Source: Winogradskyella sp. (GTDB lineage Bacteria > Bacteroidota > Bacteroidia > Flavobacteriales > Flavobacteriaceae). From it: a stretch of 64,000 bases of DNA. Under the pieces are notes generated by a model. It had not been told where the DNA came from and did no database searches. It saw nothing but the letters and a program-made list of their open reading frames with translations. Location: assembly GCF_003712105.1 (NCBI RefSeq), contig NZ_RHLG01000002.1, positions 186,001-250,000 of the forward strand, read 5' to 3'. The position numbers were made by a program, and so were the translations under genes. Numbering within the stretch: the stretch's first letter is position 1; each line of letters begins with the position of its first letter. Below, piece by piece: positions 25,401-34,200 of this stretch.

Positions 25401-26090
25401 GTGGCCATTTCTAAGCTTCCAACAACATTAAAATCTCTAAGTCCTTTCCCGGTTTTAGGTACCTCATTTTCCAAACTCGATTTTGTACCCTTGGATTTAT
25501 CTGTTACTAATCATGAATTAAAAGCTGTAGATGTATCGTCTTCTAGTGATTTAGAGCGATTCATCTGGAATCATATTAAAGCACATAATGCCAAGGTTGC
25601 TTATGGTGGTTATCTCGAAGAACGAGGTATTTATAACCGTAGTAGTCACTTTAATAAGCAAGTTGCAACAACCGAACGTAATATTCATCTGGGCTTAGAT
25701 TTATGGATTGAAGCCGATGCACCAATTTATGCACCATTAGATGGAGTATTGCATAGCTTTAAAGACAATAACAACTTTGGTGATTATGGCCCAACACTAA
25801 TTTTAAAACATCATATCGACGGTTTTGAATTTTATACACTTTATGGACATTTAAGTTTGAAATCTTTAAGCGGAAAAAGGGTAGGAGAGCCAATTACAAA
25901 AGGCCAGCAAATAGCAACTTTAGGTACGGCAGAAGTCAATGGCGATTATCCACCACATTTACATTTGCAAATCATTTTTAAGATTGAAGATTACCAAGGC
26001 GACTATCCTGGCGTGTGTAGCCTACAAGACTTGGAGTATTACAAAAGTAATTGCCCTAATCCTCGGTTATTTTTGGAAGGTTTGGTTTAA
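25401..26090 (+). CDS. M23-family (LytM-like) peptidase
   Basis: This is a zinc metallopeptidase of the LytM/lysostaphin type acting on peptidoglycan cross-bridges. The metal ligands are visible in HLGLD (His96 and Asp100) and HLHLQ (His186, His188), with LYGHLS between. No signal peptide is apparent, so it may be cytosolic or exported by an unusual route. The start is a GTG at 25401; the nearby ATG at 25385 is out of frame. The last 119 coding bases are repeated in diverged form at 27286-27411, on the far side of a T9SS gene. Confidence 0.87.
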   Translation: MAISKLPTTLKSLSPFPVLGTSFSKLDFVPLDLSVTNHELKAVDVSSSSDLERFIWNHIKAHNAKVAYGGYLEERGIYNRSSHFNKQVATTERNIHLGLDLWIEADAPIYAPLDGVLHSFKDNNNFGDYGPTLILKHHIDGFEFYTLYGHLSLKSLSGKRVGEPITKGQQIATLGTAEVNGDYPPHLHLQIIFKIEDYQGDYPGVCSLQDLEYYKSNCPNPRLFLEGLV

Positions 26091-26125
26091 GTTTTAAAAA
26101 CCTTAAATTAGGTCATAGGACTTTT

Positions 26126-27187
26126 CTATTGTTTGATGAATTTGACTATATCCCTATCTTCAATCTTTAAGAAATATAAGCCTTTAGTTAGATTTTGAAT
26201 ATCCACTTTTTTATTTGGATATAAAGTTCCATTCATAACCTCTTTACCTAACGAATCATATACTTTGTAGCTCTCGATTTTAGTTAATCCAGAAATTTGA
26301 AGTAGATTACCAGATGGATTTGGATGTAAAACAATTCTGTTATTAATTTCATTTTCATTGATAGAAAGTGTGTTAAGATCAAATTTCAAAATTTCATTTG
26401 AATTGAAATCACTGATAAATAAGTCATTATCATTAATTAAAATATCTCGTGGTTGCATAAGACCAGAAACAATTTCTTGTGGTGTTGGATTGATTTGGCT
26501 GATATTTATCCTTGAGATTTTTCCATTTCCAGCTTCAGCAAAATATAAGTAATCCTCTTTTATGGCCATACCAGCAGGAAAGTTCAAACTAGATATAATT
26601 GTTGTTAATGTGGATGAAGGATCTACAGCACTTAAATCGAGTTTATTTATTTCTCCGGAAAATGTAGAAAAATACAAATCATCTCCATCAATAATAATAC
26701 CTAACCCATTACTCGGGAGTCCTGTTATTAGATCAATGACAACCGGAGTGACTAAAGTGACATCAACTTTAGAGATTTTACCATTTAATTGAATAAAGTA
26801 TAAATCATTGCCCATTAAGACTGATTCTGTGACATTTCCCAAACCAGAAGAAACCACATCAGTTATAGTAGAAGGTGGAAATGGTGCACTTAAGTCTATT
26901 TTTTGAATACTTCCTCCAGTGCATGAAATAAATAATTCGTTTGACCTTATTGATAACCCTGCAGGGATGTTACAAACAGTGCTTACAACCACAGGTGTTG
27001 GGTTTGTATCAGTGATGTCTATTTTAGTAATGTTATCTGTAGATGATTCTACTATAAATAATTCATTTCCTTCAATTAAAATCGATATTGGTGTACCTGC
27101 TGTATTAGTTACTGTTGTTGCTTGAGCAGTTAGTTTACTGATACATGTGAATAGTATAATAATGACCAATGAAGTTATTTTTTTCAT
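26126..27187 (-). CDS. T9SS-secreted beta-propeller-like protein (copy A)
   Basis: A signal peptide (residues 1-21, ending KLTAQ) leads into about six repeats of 40-45 residues with the pattern NDLYFxxxxGxIxKxDxx (for example GNDLYFIQLNGKISKVDV, GDDLYFSTFSGEINKLDL), typical of SMP-30/NHL-like propellers. The C-terminal 70 residues (VLHPNPSGNLLQISGL, LTKGLYFLKI) are a type A sorting domain for the type IX system, so the mature protein is probably cell-surface attached or released. It is convergent with the peptidase gene and lies between two copies of that gene's 3' end. It is paralogous to the gene at 30103. Confidence 0.88.
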   Translation of the reverse strand: MKKITSLVIIILFTCISKLTAQATTVTNTAGTPISILIEGNELFIVESSTDNITKIDITDTNPTPVVVSTVCNIPAGLSIRSNELFISCTGGSIQKIDLSAPFPPSTITDVVSSGLGNVTESVLMGNDLYFIQLNGKISKVDVTLVTPVVIDLITGLPSNGLGIIIDGDDLYFSTFSGEINKLDLSAVDPSSTLTTIISSLNFPAGMAIKEDYLYFAEAGNGKISRINISQINPTPQEIVSGLMQPRDILINDNDLFISDFNSNEILKFDLNTLSINENEINNRIVLHPNPSGNLLQISGLTKIESYKVYDSLGKEVMNGTLYPNKKVDIQNLTKGLYFLKIEDRDIVKFIKQ

Positions 27188-27285
27188 ATTTTTTAGTTAT
27201 AAATTATAGGCTCAGCAAAAGTCGTCTATTTTTTAATAAAATTAGCACAAAAACAAATCTAAATCATTAACATCTTGATCGTTAT

Positions 27286-27411
27286 CAAATCATTTTTGAT
27301 AGTGAAGATTACCAAGGCGACTATCCTCGTGTGTGTAGCCAACAATACTTGGAGTATTACAAAAGTAATTGCCCTAATCCTGAGTTATTTTTGGAAGGTT
27401 AGGTTTAAGTT
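27286..27411 (+). pseudogene. Diverged second copy of the M23 peptidase 3' end
   Basis: These 126 bases align without gaps to 25968-26093, the end of the intact peptidase gene, with 116 identities by my count. The frame is kept (SEDYQGDYPRVCSQQYLEYY), but all changed codons alter the residue and the stop comes two codons early. There is no start, so it is a remnant. It borders the gene ending at 27410, suggesting it marks the original end of the peptidase gene before the T9SS gene arrived. Confidence 0.88.
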
Positions 27412-27943
27412 ATAGAATAATAGCAAAAAAACATCCAAATTCTAATACCAATAAAATTATAGAGGTAATAGTCAGAAATTTAGTGGCTTTATAACTACTT
27501 GATTGATCATTAGAGATTTTTTCAAATGCTTCTTTTTCCTCTTCAGCGATGTACTCTCCATTAAGATAATTATCAAATATAGTATCTAACTTTTCAGTCT
27601 TAAGTTCATTTTCTATTTCATCAGGAACAAGTTCAAATTCAATTTTCAAAAAATCAAACATTCTGATAAGTGCAATTGTGTGATCTTTAAAAACCTTTGT
27701 TTTAACCCTATGTAAATAGCCAACAAGTATAATAGTGAAAAACAGTAAAGCTTGAGTCATTATTATTGGAAAATCACTACTATCAATTTCACTGTATTTA
27801 TTGAAACTAAAAATTAAAGCACCACCAGCTAAACCAAGTAACCAATTTATAATTTTGCCATTATCATTAACTTGTTCAATCTCGTTTTCATAGATTGCCT
27901 TTGTATGTGTATTAATTTTGTCTAAAAAGTCAATTACATTCAT
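27410..27943 (-). CDS. Membrane protein with three predicted helices, unknown function
   Basis: The 177-residue product has helices at about 47-65 (KIINWLLGLAGGALIFSF), 80-98 (IIMTQALLFFTIILVGYL) and at the C-terminus (FLTITSIILLVLEFGCFFAI), with an acidic cytoplasmic stretch between the second and third. No known family was recognised. It is the last of three minus-strand genes, 26 bases after the SnoaL-like gene, and its stop codon overlaps the end of the peptidase remnant by two bases. Confidence 0.65.
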   Translation of the reverse strand: MNVIDFLDKINTHTKAIYENEIEQVNDNGKIINWLLGLAGGALIFSFNKYSEIDSSDFPIIMTQALLFFTIILVGYLHRVKTKVFKDHTIALIRMFDFLKIEFELVPDEIENELKTEKLDTIFDNYLNGEYIAEEEKEAFEKISNDQSSSYKATKFLTITSIILLVLEFGCFFAIIL

Positions 27944-27969
27944 TGAAATACGTTTTTGGTTTTTAAATG

Positions 27970-28491
27970 TTAATTCAAAAACTTATCTAAATCATTGATA
28001 TCATGAGCTTTTTCAAAATCGTCTGCTCCGATAGTATTAAACTCTGATGAATCGTAATCCATAGCAATTAACCATTGGCCATTACTATTTTTAAATATCA
28101 CATGAAATTGCCCATAATAGCTTTTTTCATCATCAGTACCTTTATTCCTTGTGAGTTTGTATATGCCACGTTCGCTAGCCGTATTAGCGTTATTGATACG
28201 TTCAAAAAAGCGTAGCTCAATACGATTAGTTTGCTCCGATGCTTTAAGTCGTGCAAATGACTTTTCGTAATTAGACATGTAATTTTCATAACTCACGATT
28301 CGGTTTCCTCCAGAAATTCGTATCAAGTCTTTGGTATGAATTGTTTTTAATATGGACGCGTCGAGTGTTTTAAAGGCTTCACAAAATTGCGCCCATGTTT
28401 TATTTATTTCAATGAGATTTTCTTTTGTTTGTCCATAAGACAAGTTGACGTTGACTGAGACGAATAATAGAATTACAAATAGATACTTCAT
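27970..28491 (-). CDS. Exported SnoaL/DUF4440-like (NTF2-fold) protein
   Basis: A signal peptide (residues 1-20, ending LSYGQ) precedes a 150-residue domain with the NTF2-like layout: an N-terminal helix (IEINKTWAQFCEAFKTLDAS), a cone of strands (RIELRFFERINNAN, ASERGIYKLTRN) and a final GQFHVIFKNSNGQWLIAMDY strand typical of DUF4440/SnoaL proteins. Such domains bind small ligands or act as simple enzymes. Its ATG overlaps the stop of the upstream membrane-protein gene (ATGA). Specific function unknown. Confidence 0.8.
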   Translation of the reverse strand: MKYLFVILLFVSVNVNLSYGQTKENLIEINKTWAQFCEAFKTLDASILKTIHTKDLIRISGGNRIVSYENYMSNYEKSFARLKASEQTNRIELRFFERINNANTASERGIYKLTRNKGTDDEKSYYGQFHVIFKNSNGQWLIAMDYDSSEFNTIGADDFEKAHDINDLDKFLN

Positions 28492-28898
28492 GATGCTGTT
28501 GTTATTTGTTTTTGTGCTAATGATTTTCCTATTACAAAACCAATGATGGTAAGAATACCGTCAGATAAGGTAAACCATAGCTCTTTTGGTAACATGATAA
28601 TATTAAAAAGTGTAGCCAATAACATGAAGATACCTACAATGTAAGACGGAATCATACTTGTTTTAGAAATTTTTGCAGCTACAAACATACCTATTACAAT
28701 GCCTACAAAATGTGCAATGACAACAAAAACTTTAGAGCCAATAGGAATTTTGTCCATGTTGTTTTTTATCCATTCCATATCCATAGGATTGGCACCTTCT
28801 GGCAAAGGAAAAAGGTTATGCCCAATAAGCGACTCGAAAACATAAACTGAAAGTGATGCAACAATAAGCCCAACAATAGTTGCTAATATATTTTTCAT
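28488..28898 (-). CDS. Small four-helix membrane protein
   Basis: The preferred start is the ATG at 28898, giving MKNILATIVGLIVASLSVYV, a natural first helix; the longer frame from 28922 would add eight polar residues. Further helices are KVFVVIAHFVGIVIGMFVAA, IPSYIVGIFMLLATLFNIIM and the C-terminal FTLSDGILTIIGFVIG. It is translationally coupled to the SnoaL-like gene (ATGA). Similar flavobacterial proteins are annotated only as hypothetical membrane proteins. Confidence 0.7.
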   Translation of the reverse strand: MKNILATIVGLIVASLSVYVFESLIGHNLFPLPEGANPMDMEWIKNNMDKIPIGSKVFVVIAHFVGIVIGMFVAAKISKTSMIPSYIVGIFMLLATLFNIIMLPKELWFTLSDGILTIIGFVIGKSLAQKQITTAS

Positions 28899-28931
28899 AA
28901 TGATTGATTTAGTTTGAGACATTAAGGTAAT

Positions 28932-28964
28932 AAAAAATCCTAATGGTTCTCATTAGGATTTTTT
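28932..28964. terminator. Strong bidirectional terminator
   Basis: A perfect 14-base stem (28932-28945 with 28951-28964) with a five-base loop has six A and six T at its two ends, so it can stop transcription in both directions. It ends the T9SS gene at 28994. Confidence 0.85.
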
Positions 28965-28993
28965 AATTAGTTGGCTTTAATATCAAATTTGGC

Positions 28994-29875
28994 TTAGTTT
29001 TTCACCAATCTTAATGTGCTATATCCATTCAAATTAATAAGGTAAACGCCTGTTTTTAATTTAGAAATATCAACATATTCGTTAGGGCTAATTTCACCAT
29101 TTTTAACAGTTTTACCTAAAATATCAACTATAGTATAGTTTGTTGGACCGTTTAAATTTTTGATTGTAATTTCAGCAGTTGACGGATTAGGATATAATCT
29201 TGGTCTGTTTTGAATTTCAAAATCATTTGTTGAGAACACCTCTTGACCCCAAGTGAAAGAATCCAAAGCCATATAGTCTAAATTACCTGTGGATGTAAAT
29301 GTAATTTCATCAACATTAGTATTGCTCCAATCCGTGACATCAGCAGTAGCTAAATCTATGAATGTAAATCCATTGTTGGGAGAAAACGTAACAGGGTTGG
29401 CATAAGTTCCTGAAAATGTAAAACTATATACTGTGCTGCCATTGCTTCTTCCTGTAATCGTTAATGTACCAGAGTGAGCTACAAATCCACCTGTAGAACA
29501 AAATAGATAAAGCGATTTAATGGTTACATCATCACCTGTGGACGTGCTAACAGTAAAGCTACTACCGTTTCCATCGCCATTATCGTTTCCTGTACCTGTT
29601 AAATCTACAAACTTTTGATCTGCAGACATTAGTAAACTGTTCCAACCACAGCCAGCGCATTGATCACTAGATATAGGTATGCCGCTGTTATTTGGAGAAA
29701 ATCCGTCTTCAAACACATCGTAATCTTCTCCTGTTGAACTAGTTATATTAAAAGTCGTTCCGTTTTCGCTAAACGAACTTGAGCCTGCTGCTTCATTATC
29801 AAAGGTTTCAGTTCCTTGAGAATTAGCAAAAAAAGTCAATAATAAGCATAATAGTAAAAGGTAGTTTTTTTTCAT
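28994..29875 (-). CDS. T9SS-secreted protein (copy C, non-propeller)
   Basis: A signal peptide (residues 1-19, ending FFANSQ) precedes a beta-sandwich-like region of about 200 residues with GNGSSFTVSTSTGDDVTIKS and GTLTITGRSNGSTVYSFTF. The last 70 residues (RLYPNPSTAEITIKNL, VDISKLKTGVYLINL) are a type A T9SS sorting domain, similar to that of the protein at 26126. The sandwich region suggests a carbohydrate- or matrix-binding surface protein; no active-site motif is seen. It stands alone between two terminators. Confidence 0.85.
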   Translation of the reverse strand: MKKNYLLLLCLLLTFFANSQGTETFDNEAAGSSSFSENGTTFNITSSTGEDYDVFEDGFSPNNSGIPISSDQCAGCGWNSLLMSADQKFVDLTGTGNDNGDGNGSSFTVSTSTGDDVTIKSLYLFCSTGGFVAHSGTLTITGRSNGSTVYSFTFSGTYANPVTFSPNNGFTFIDLATADVTDWSNTNVDEITFTSTGNLDYMALDSFTWGQEVFSTNDFEIQNRPRLYPNPSTAEITIKNLNGPTNYTIVDILGKTVKNGEISPNEYVDISKLKTGVYLINLNGYSTLRLVKN

Positions 29876-29936
29876 GAGATTAGGATTTGGTTGAGTCTAA
29901 TTTATTAATAAATAGGCATTTACCAAAATATATAAT

Positions 29937-29967
29937 AAAAAAAACCTTACAGTTATTAACTGTAAGG
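29937..29967 (-). terminator. Terminator following the secA 3'-end remnant
   Basis: A 10-base perfect stem (29945-29954 with 29958-29967) and, on the minus strand, eight T residues. It probably was the original secA terminator, because it follows the remnant copy and the intact secA end has none. Confidence 0.85.
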
Positions 29968-29990
29968 CCTAAATTTAGTATTGAATAGTT

Positions 29991-30064
29991 TTAGTCGTTT
30001 ACCAATACCCATTCACCTTTTTCTATTAACGGAATGTCTTGTTTGTATTTTACTACTTTACTTT
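29991..30064 (-). pseudogene. Diverged second copy of the secA 3' end
   Basis: These 74 bases align without gaps to 31218-31291, the end of secA, with 67 identities by my count. Translated, they give SKVVKYKQDIPLIEKGEWVL followed by VND and a stop, against SKVVKYKQAIPLIEKGEWVL and VNE in SecA. Five of seven changes are synonymous. No start is present. The copy ends exactly at the stop codon and is followed by a terminator. Confidence 0.9.
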
Positions 30065-30102
30065 AAGCTATATCTCAGATTATAATTTCAAGACTTTATA
30101 GC

Positions 30103-31146
30103 CTAATTTTTAAATATTTTTTTAGTTATTGAACCGAATTCGTTATGTATAATTAACATGTAAAAACCATTTTCTAGAGTACTTAAGTTAATTTCTGAAG
30201 TATTGCTAGTTATAACTCTTTGTCCAATTTGGTTAATAACTATTACTTTACTAATGGTATCAGAACTTTCAATAATTAATTTATTATTAACTGGGTTTGG
30301 GTACACTAAAACATTATCAGTGCTTTCAAATTCAGTAGTACTTAAATTATTATTTGTTGAATAACGAATTATTTTACCAGTAGTGCTTAATGCAACATAC
30401 AGATCATCACCCGAAGAAACCATGCCGTATGGGTTGTTAGACCCTAAATCTGTAATTACATCTTCAATTGCAGGGCTATTCTCAGTTACATCAATTTTTG
30501 AAACTTTACCAGATTCTTGAGAGAAGAAAAGCTCATCTCCTATCATAGCTAAACCAAATAAATTTGATGGAACAGAAACTACAACAGATGGAACAGGGTT
30601 AGGTTGTGCTAAATCGATTACAGAAATATTATTTTCAAAATGACTACTGTAATATAATTTTGAACCATTTATTAAAATAGGTGTGTAACCCAATGATGAA
30701 GATATAATAGTATTTGGACTGGATGGACTAGATATATTGATTTCAGAAATAGTACCATTCAGCCATTCAGCATAATAAAGTTTGTTTTGGTAAACTCCCA
30801 AACCTCTTGGGTCAGATAAATTATTTATTAAAGTAGATGACGAAGAGTCATTCAAATTATAACTTGAAATTTCGCCAGCACCATTTTCAGTAATATAAAG
30901 ACTACTTCCATCATTAGCCAATGCCAATATAGTACTAAACCCTGTCGCAACAGATGAAATATTTGGATTAGATTCAGTTATATCAATTTTATTAATCGAA
31001 CCATCTATTTGGGAAAAATATAAATCGTCTCCGATTATAGTCAATGAAGTTGGGAAATTGAGATTTGTTAAAATATCTTCCGGATTCTGACTAAATAATG
31101 TATTAAATGCTAAGCACATATATGTGCAAAAAAATATTTTTTTCAC
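30103..31146 (-). CDS. T9SS-secreted beta-propeller-like protein (copy B)
   Basis: A signal peptide (residues 1-19, ending NTLFSQ) precedes propeller-type repeats with the same pattern as the 26126 gene (GDDLYFSQIDGSINKIDITE, GDELFFSQESGKVSKIDVTE, GDDLYVALSTTGKIIRYS). The C-terminal type A sorting domain follows (VLVYPNPVNNKLIIES, STLENGFYMLII). It lies downstream of secA on the same strand and is enclosed by the intact secA end and a diverged copy of it. It is probably surface-exposed; the ligand is unknown. Confidence 0.88.
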   Translation of the reverse strand: MKKIFFCTYMCLAFNTLFSQNPEDILTNLNFPTSLTIIGDDLYFSQIDGSINKIDITESNPNISSVATGFSTILALANDGSSLYITENGAGEISSYNLNDSSSSTLINNLSDPRGLGVYQNKLYYAEWLNGTISEINISSPSSPNTIISSSLGYTPILINGSKLYYSSHFENNISVIDLAQPNPVPSVVVSVPSNLFGLAMIGDELFFSQESGKVSKIDVTENSPAIEDVITDLGSNNPYGMVSSGDDLYVALSTTGKIIRYSTNNNLSTTEFESTDNVLVYPNPVNNKLIIESSDTISKVIVINQIGQRVITSNTSEINLSTLENGFYMLIIHNEFGSITKKIFKN

Positions 31147-31217
31147 CTTCTGAATTATATAAATAAAAAACTATAGCACCTCATAATGCGATTTAGTTTA
31201 GTAGCTTGTTGTTTTGG

Positions 31218-34200
31218 TTATTCATTCACCAAAACCCATTCACCTTTTTCTATTAACGGAATGGCTTGTTTGTATTTCACCACTTTACTTTCACCGCTCA
31301 TCACGTGCTTAATTGTAACGCGGTCATTACGTCCAATTTTTGGTTGTTCTCTAACTATAGTTTCTACAACTTGTTGCTGACGTGAAGCGCCTGCACCTAC
31401 AGCTCTACTTTGAGCTGCGCGTTCATCCATATTTTGGATTTCTTCTTTTTGCTCTTGAGTTTTTTCGCGTTTACGTGTTTTTGCTTCTTGTATTGTATTT
31501 GCAGTTTCTTGTGGGATTTCTCCTTTAAATAAAAATGATATTACATCTTTATTGACTTGGTCAATCATGCTCTTAAACAATTCAAAAGCTTCAAACTTAT
31601 AAATTAATAATGGGTCTTTTTGCTCGTGTACAGCTAACTGTACAGATTGCTTTAACTCATCCATTTTGCGTAAATGTGTCTTCCAAGCATCATCAACAAT
31701 TGCAAGCGTAATGTTTTTCTCGAAATCGTTAATAAGCTGCGTTCCCTTTGTTTCGTATGCCTTTTCAAGATTTGTTACTACTTGCAGTGTTTTAATACCA
31801 TCTGTAAATGGTACCACGATACGCTTAAATCTATCACGTTGTGTCTTATATACATTTTCAATAACAGGATATGCTAAATCTGCAGCGCTTTGCATTTTGT
31901 TTCTATAGTGTGCAAAAGCCTCCTTATAAATTGTACCCGCAATTTCTTGTGGACTTAATTTAGCAAATTCCTCCTCTGAAATTGGAGAAGACATAGAGAA
32001 GAAACGAATTAACTCAAACTCAAAATTCTTAAAATCGTTGACTTCTTTATTTGCTTCAGCAATTACTTCTGAAGTGTCAAAAATCATATTAGCCAAATCT
32101 ACTCGAAGACGCTCACCATGTAAGGCATGACGACGACGTTTGTATACTACTTCACGCTGAGCATTCATAACATCATCATACTCTAAGAGCCGTTTACGCA
32201 CACCAAACTGATTTTCTTCAACTTTCTTTTGAGCACGCTCAATAGACTTAGAAATCATACTATGCTGAATCACTTCTCCTTCTTTCAGTCCCATTTTGTC
32301 CATCATCTTAGCAATACGCTCACTACCAAATAATCGCATGAGGTTATCTTCTAAAGACACATAAAATTGAGAACTTCCTGGATCACCTTGTCGTCCAGAA
32401 CGACCCCTAAGTTGTCTATCTACACGTCTAGAATCGTGACGCTCAGTACCAATAATAGCTAAACCGCCAGCTTCTTTAACAGCCTCAGTTAATTTAATAT
32501 CCGTACCACGACCTGCCATGTTAGTTGCTATTGTTACTTGTCCTGGTTTACCTGCTTCAGCAACAATATCTGCCTCTTTTTTATGAAGTTTTGCATTAAG
32601 TACATTATGGGGTACTTTACGTTGCGCTAATATTTTTCCTAATAATTCTGAAATATCTACAGAAGTAGTACCAATTAATACTGGTCTTCCTTCTTGTGAT
32701 AATTTAGTCACTTCATCAACAACGGCATTATATTTTTCACGCTTTGTTTTGTAAACTAAATCCTCACGATCATGACGTGCAATGGGTCTGTTGGTTGGGA
32801 TTTCGACAACATCTAACTTATAGATTTCCCAAAGCTCACCAGCTTCGGTCACGGCAGTACCAGTCATACCAGACAGTTTACGGTACATTCTGAAGTAATT
32901 TTGTAGTGTTACAGTAGCAAAAGTTTGTGTAGCATCCTCAATTTTTACATTTTCTTTGGCTTCAATCGCTTGGTGTAAACCATCACTATAGCGACGACCG
33001 TCCATAATACGACCAGTTTGTTCATCGACAATCATTACTTTATTGTCCATCACTACATACTGTGTGTCTTTTTCGAAAAGTGCGTAGGCTTTCAAAAGTT
33101 GACTTAGCGTATGAATACGTTCAGATTTTACTGAAAAATCTCTGAATAGTTCTTCTTTTTCAGCAGCTTCAGCTTCTTTTTCAAGTCCTTTGTTTTCAAT
33201 CTTGGCGATTTCAGTTCCCATTTCTGGCATCACAAAGAAATTAGGATCTTCTTTACCAGAAAGGTATTCTACACCTTTATCAGATAATTCAACTTGATTA
33301 TTTTTTTCATCAATAACATAATAGAGTTCTGCATCAACCTTTGGCATTTCTCTGTTGTTATCTTGCATATAAAAGTTCTCTGTTTTTTGAAGTAGTTGTT
33401 TGATACCTTCTTCACTTAAAAACTTAATTAATGCTTTATTTTTTGGTATACCTCTATAGACCCGAAGTAATTGAAAGCCACCTTCTTTTGTGTCTCCTGA
33501 AGCAATAAGTTTTTTAGCTTCAGCTAGAACACCAATAAGATATTTACGTTGAGTTTCTACAATACTACTTACTTTAGGTTTTAACTCATTGAACTCGTGC
33601 TCATCTCCTTTAGGAATTGGCCCAGAGATAATTAATGGTGTACGTGCATCATCAATTAATACAGAGTCAACCTCATCCACAATAGCATAGTGATGCGGCC
33701 GCTGTACTAAATCATCGGGTGAATGTGCCATATTATCGCGGAGATAATCAAAACCAAATTCGTTATTTGTTCCGTAAGTAATATCTGCATTATAGGCTTT
33801 ACGACGTTCGTCAGAGTTTGGTCTATGATGGTCAATACAATCTACACTTAAGCCGTGAAACTGAAATATTGGTGCCATCCAAGCACTATCGCGCTTTGCG
33901 AGATAATCATTTACAGTAACTAAATGCACACCACGACCTGCTAATGCATTAAGATATACTGGCAGTGTAGCTACAAGTGTTTTACCTTCACCAGTTTGCA
34001 TCTCGGCAATTTTACCTTGATGTAGTGCAATACCACCAATAAGCTGTACATCATAATGTATCATGTCCCAAGTAATAGGCTTACCAGCAGCATCCCAAGA
34101 ATTTGCCCAAAGTGCTTTATCACCATCAAGCGTGACATAATCATTATCACCGGAAATTTCTCTGTCAAAAGCATTGGCAGTAACTTCAATCTCAGTGTTA

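Noticed and set aside
28923-28993. A third 3'-end duplication beside the T9SS gene at 28994
   Set aside because: I found no similarity between this gap and the end of any neighbouring gene; only a terminator is present.
31218-31300. SecA considered C-terminally truncated because the zinc-binding tail is absent
   Set aside because: Bacteroidota SecA proteins normally lack it, and the duplicated end at 29991 has the same terminus.
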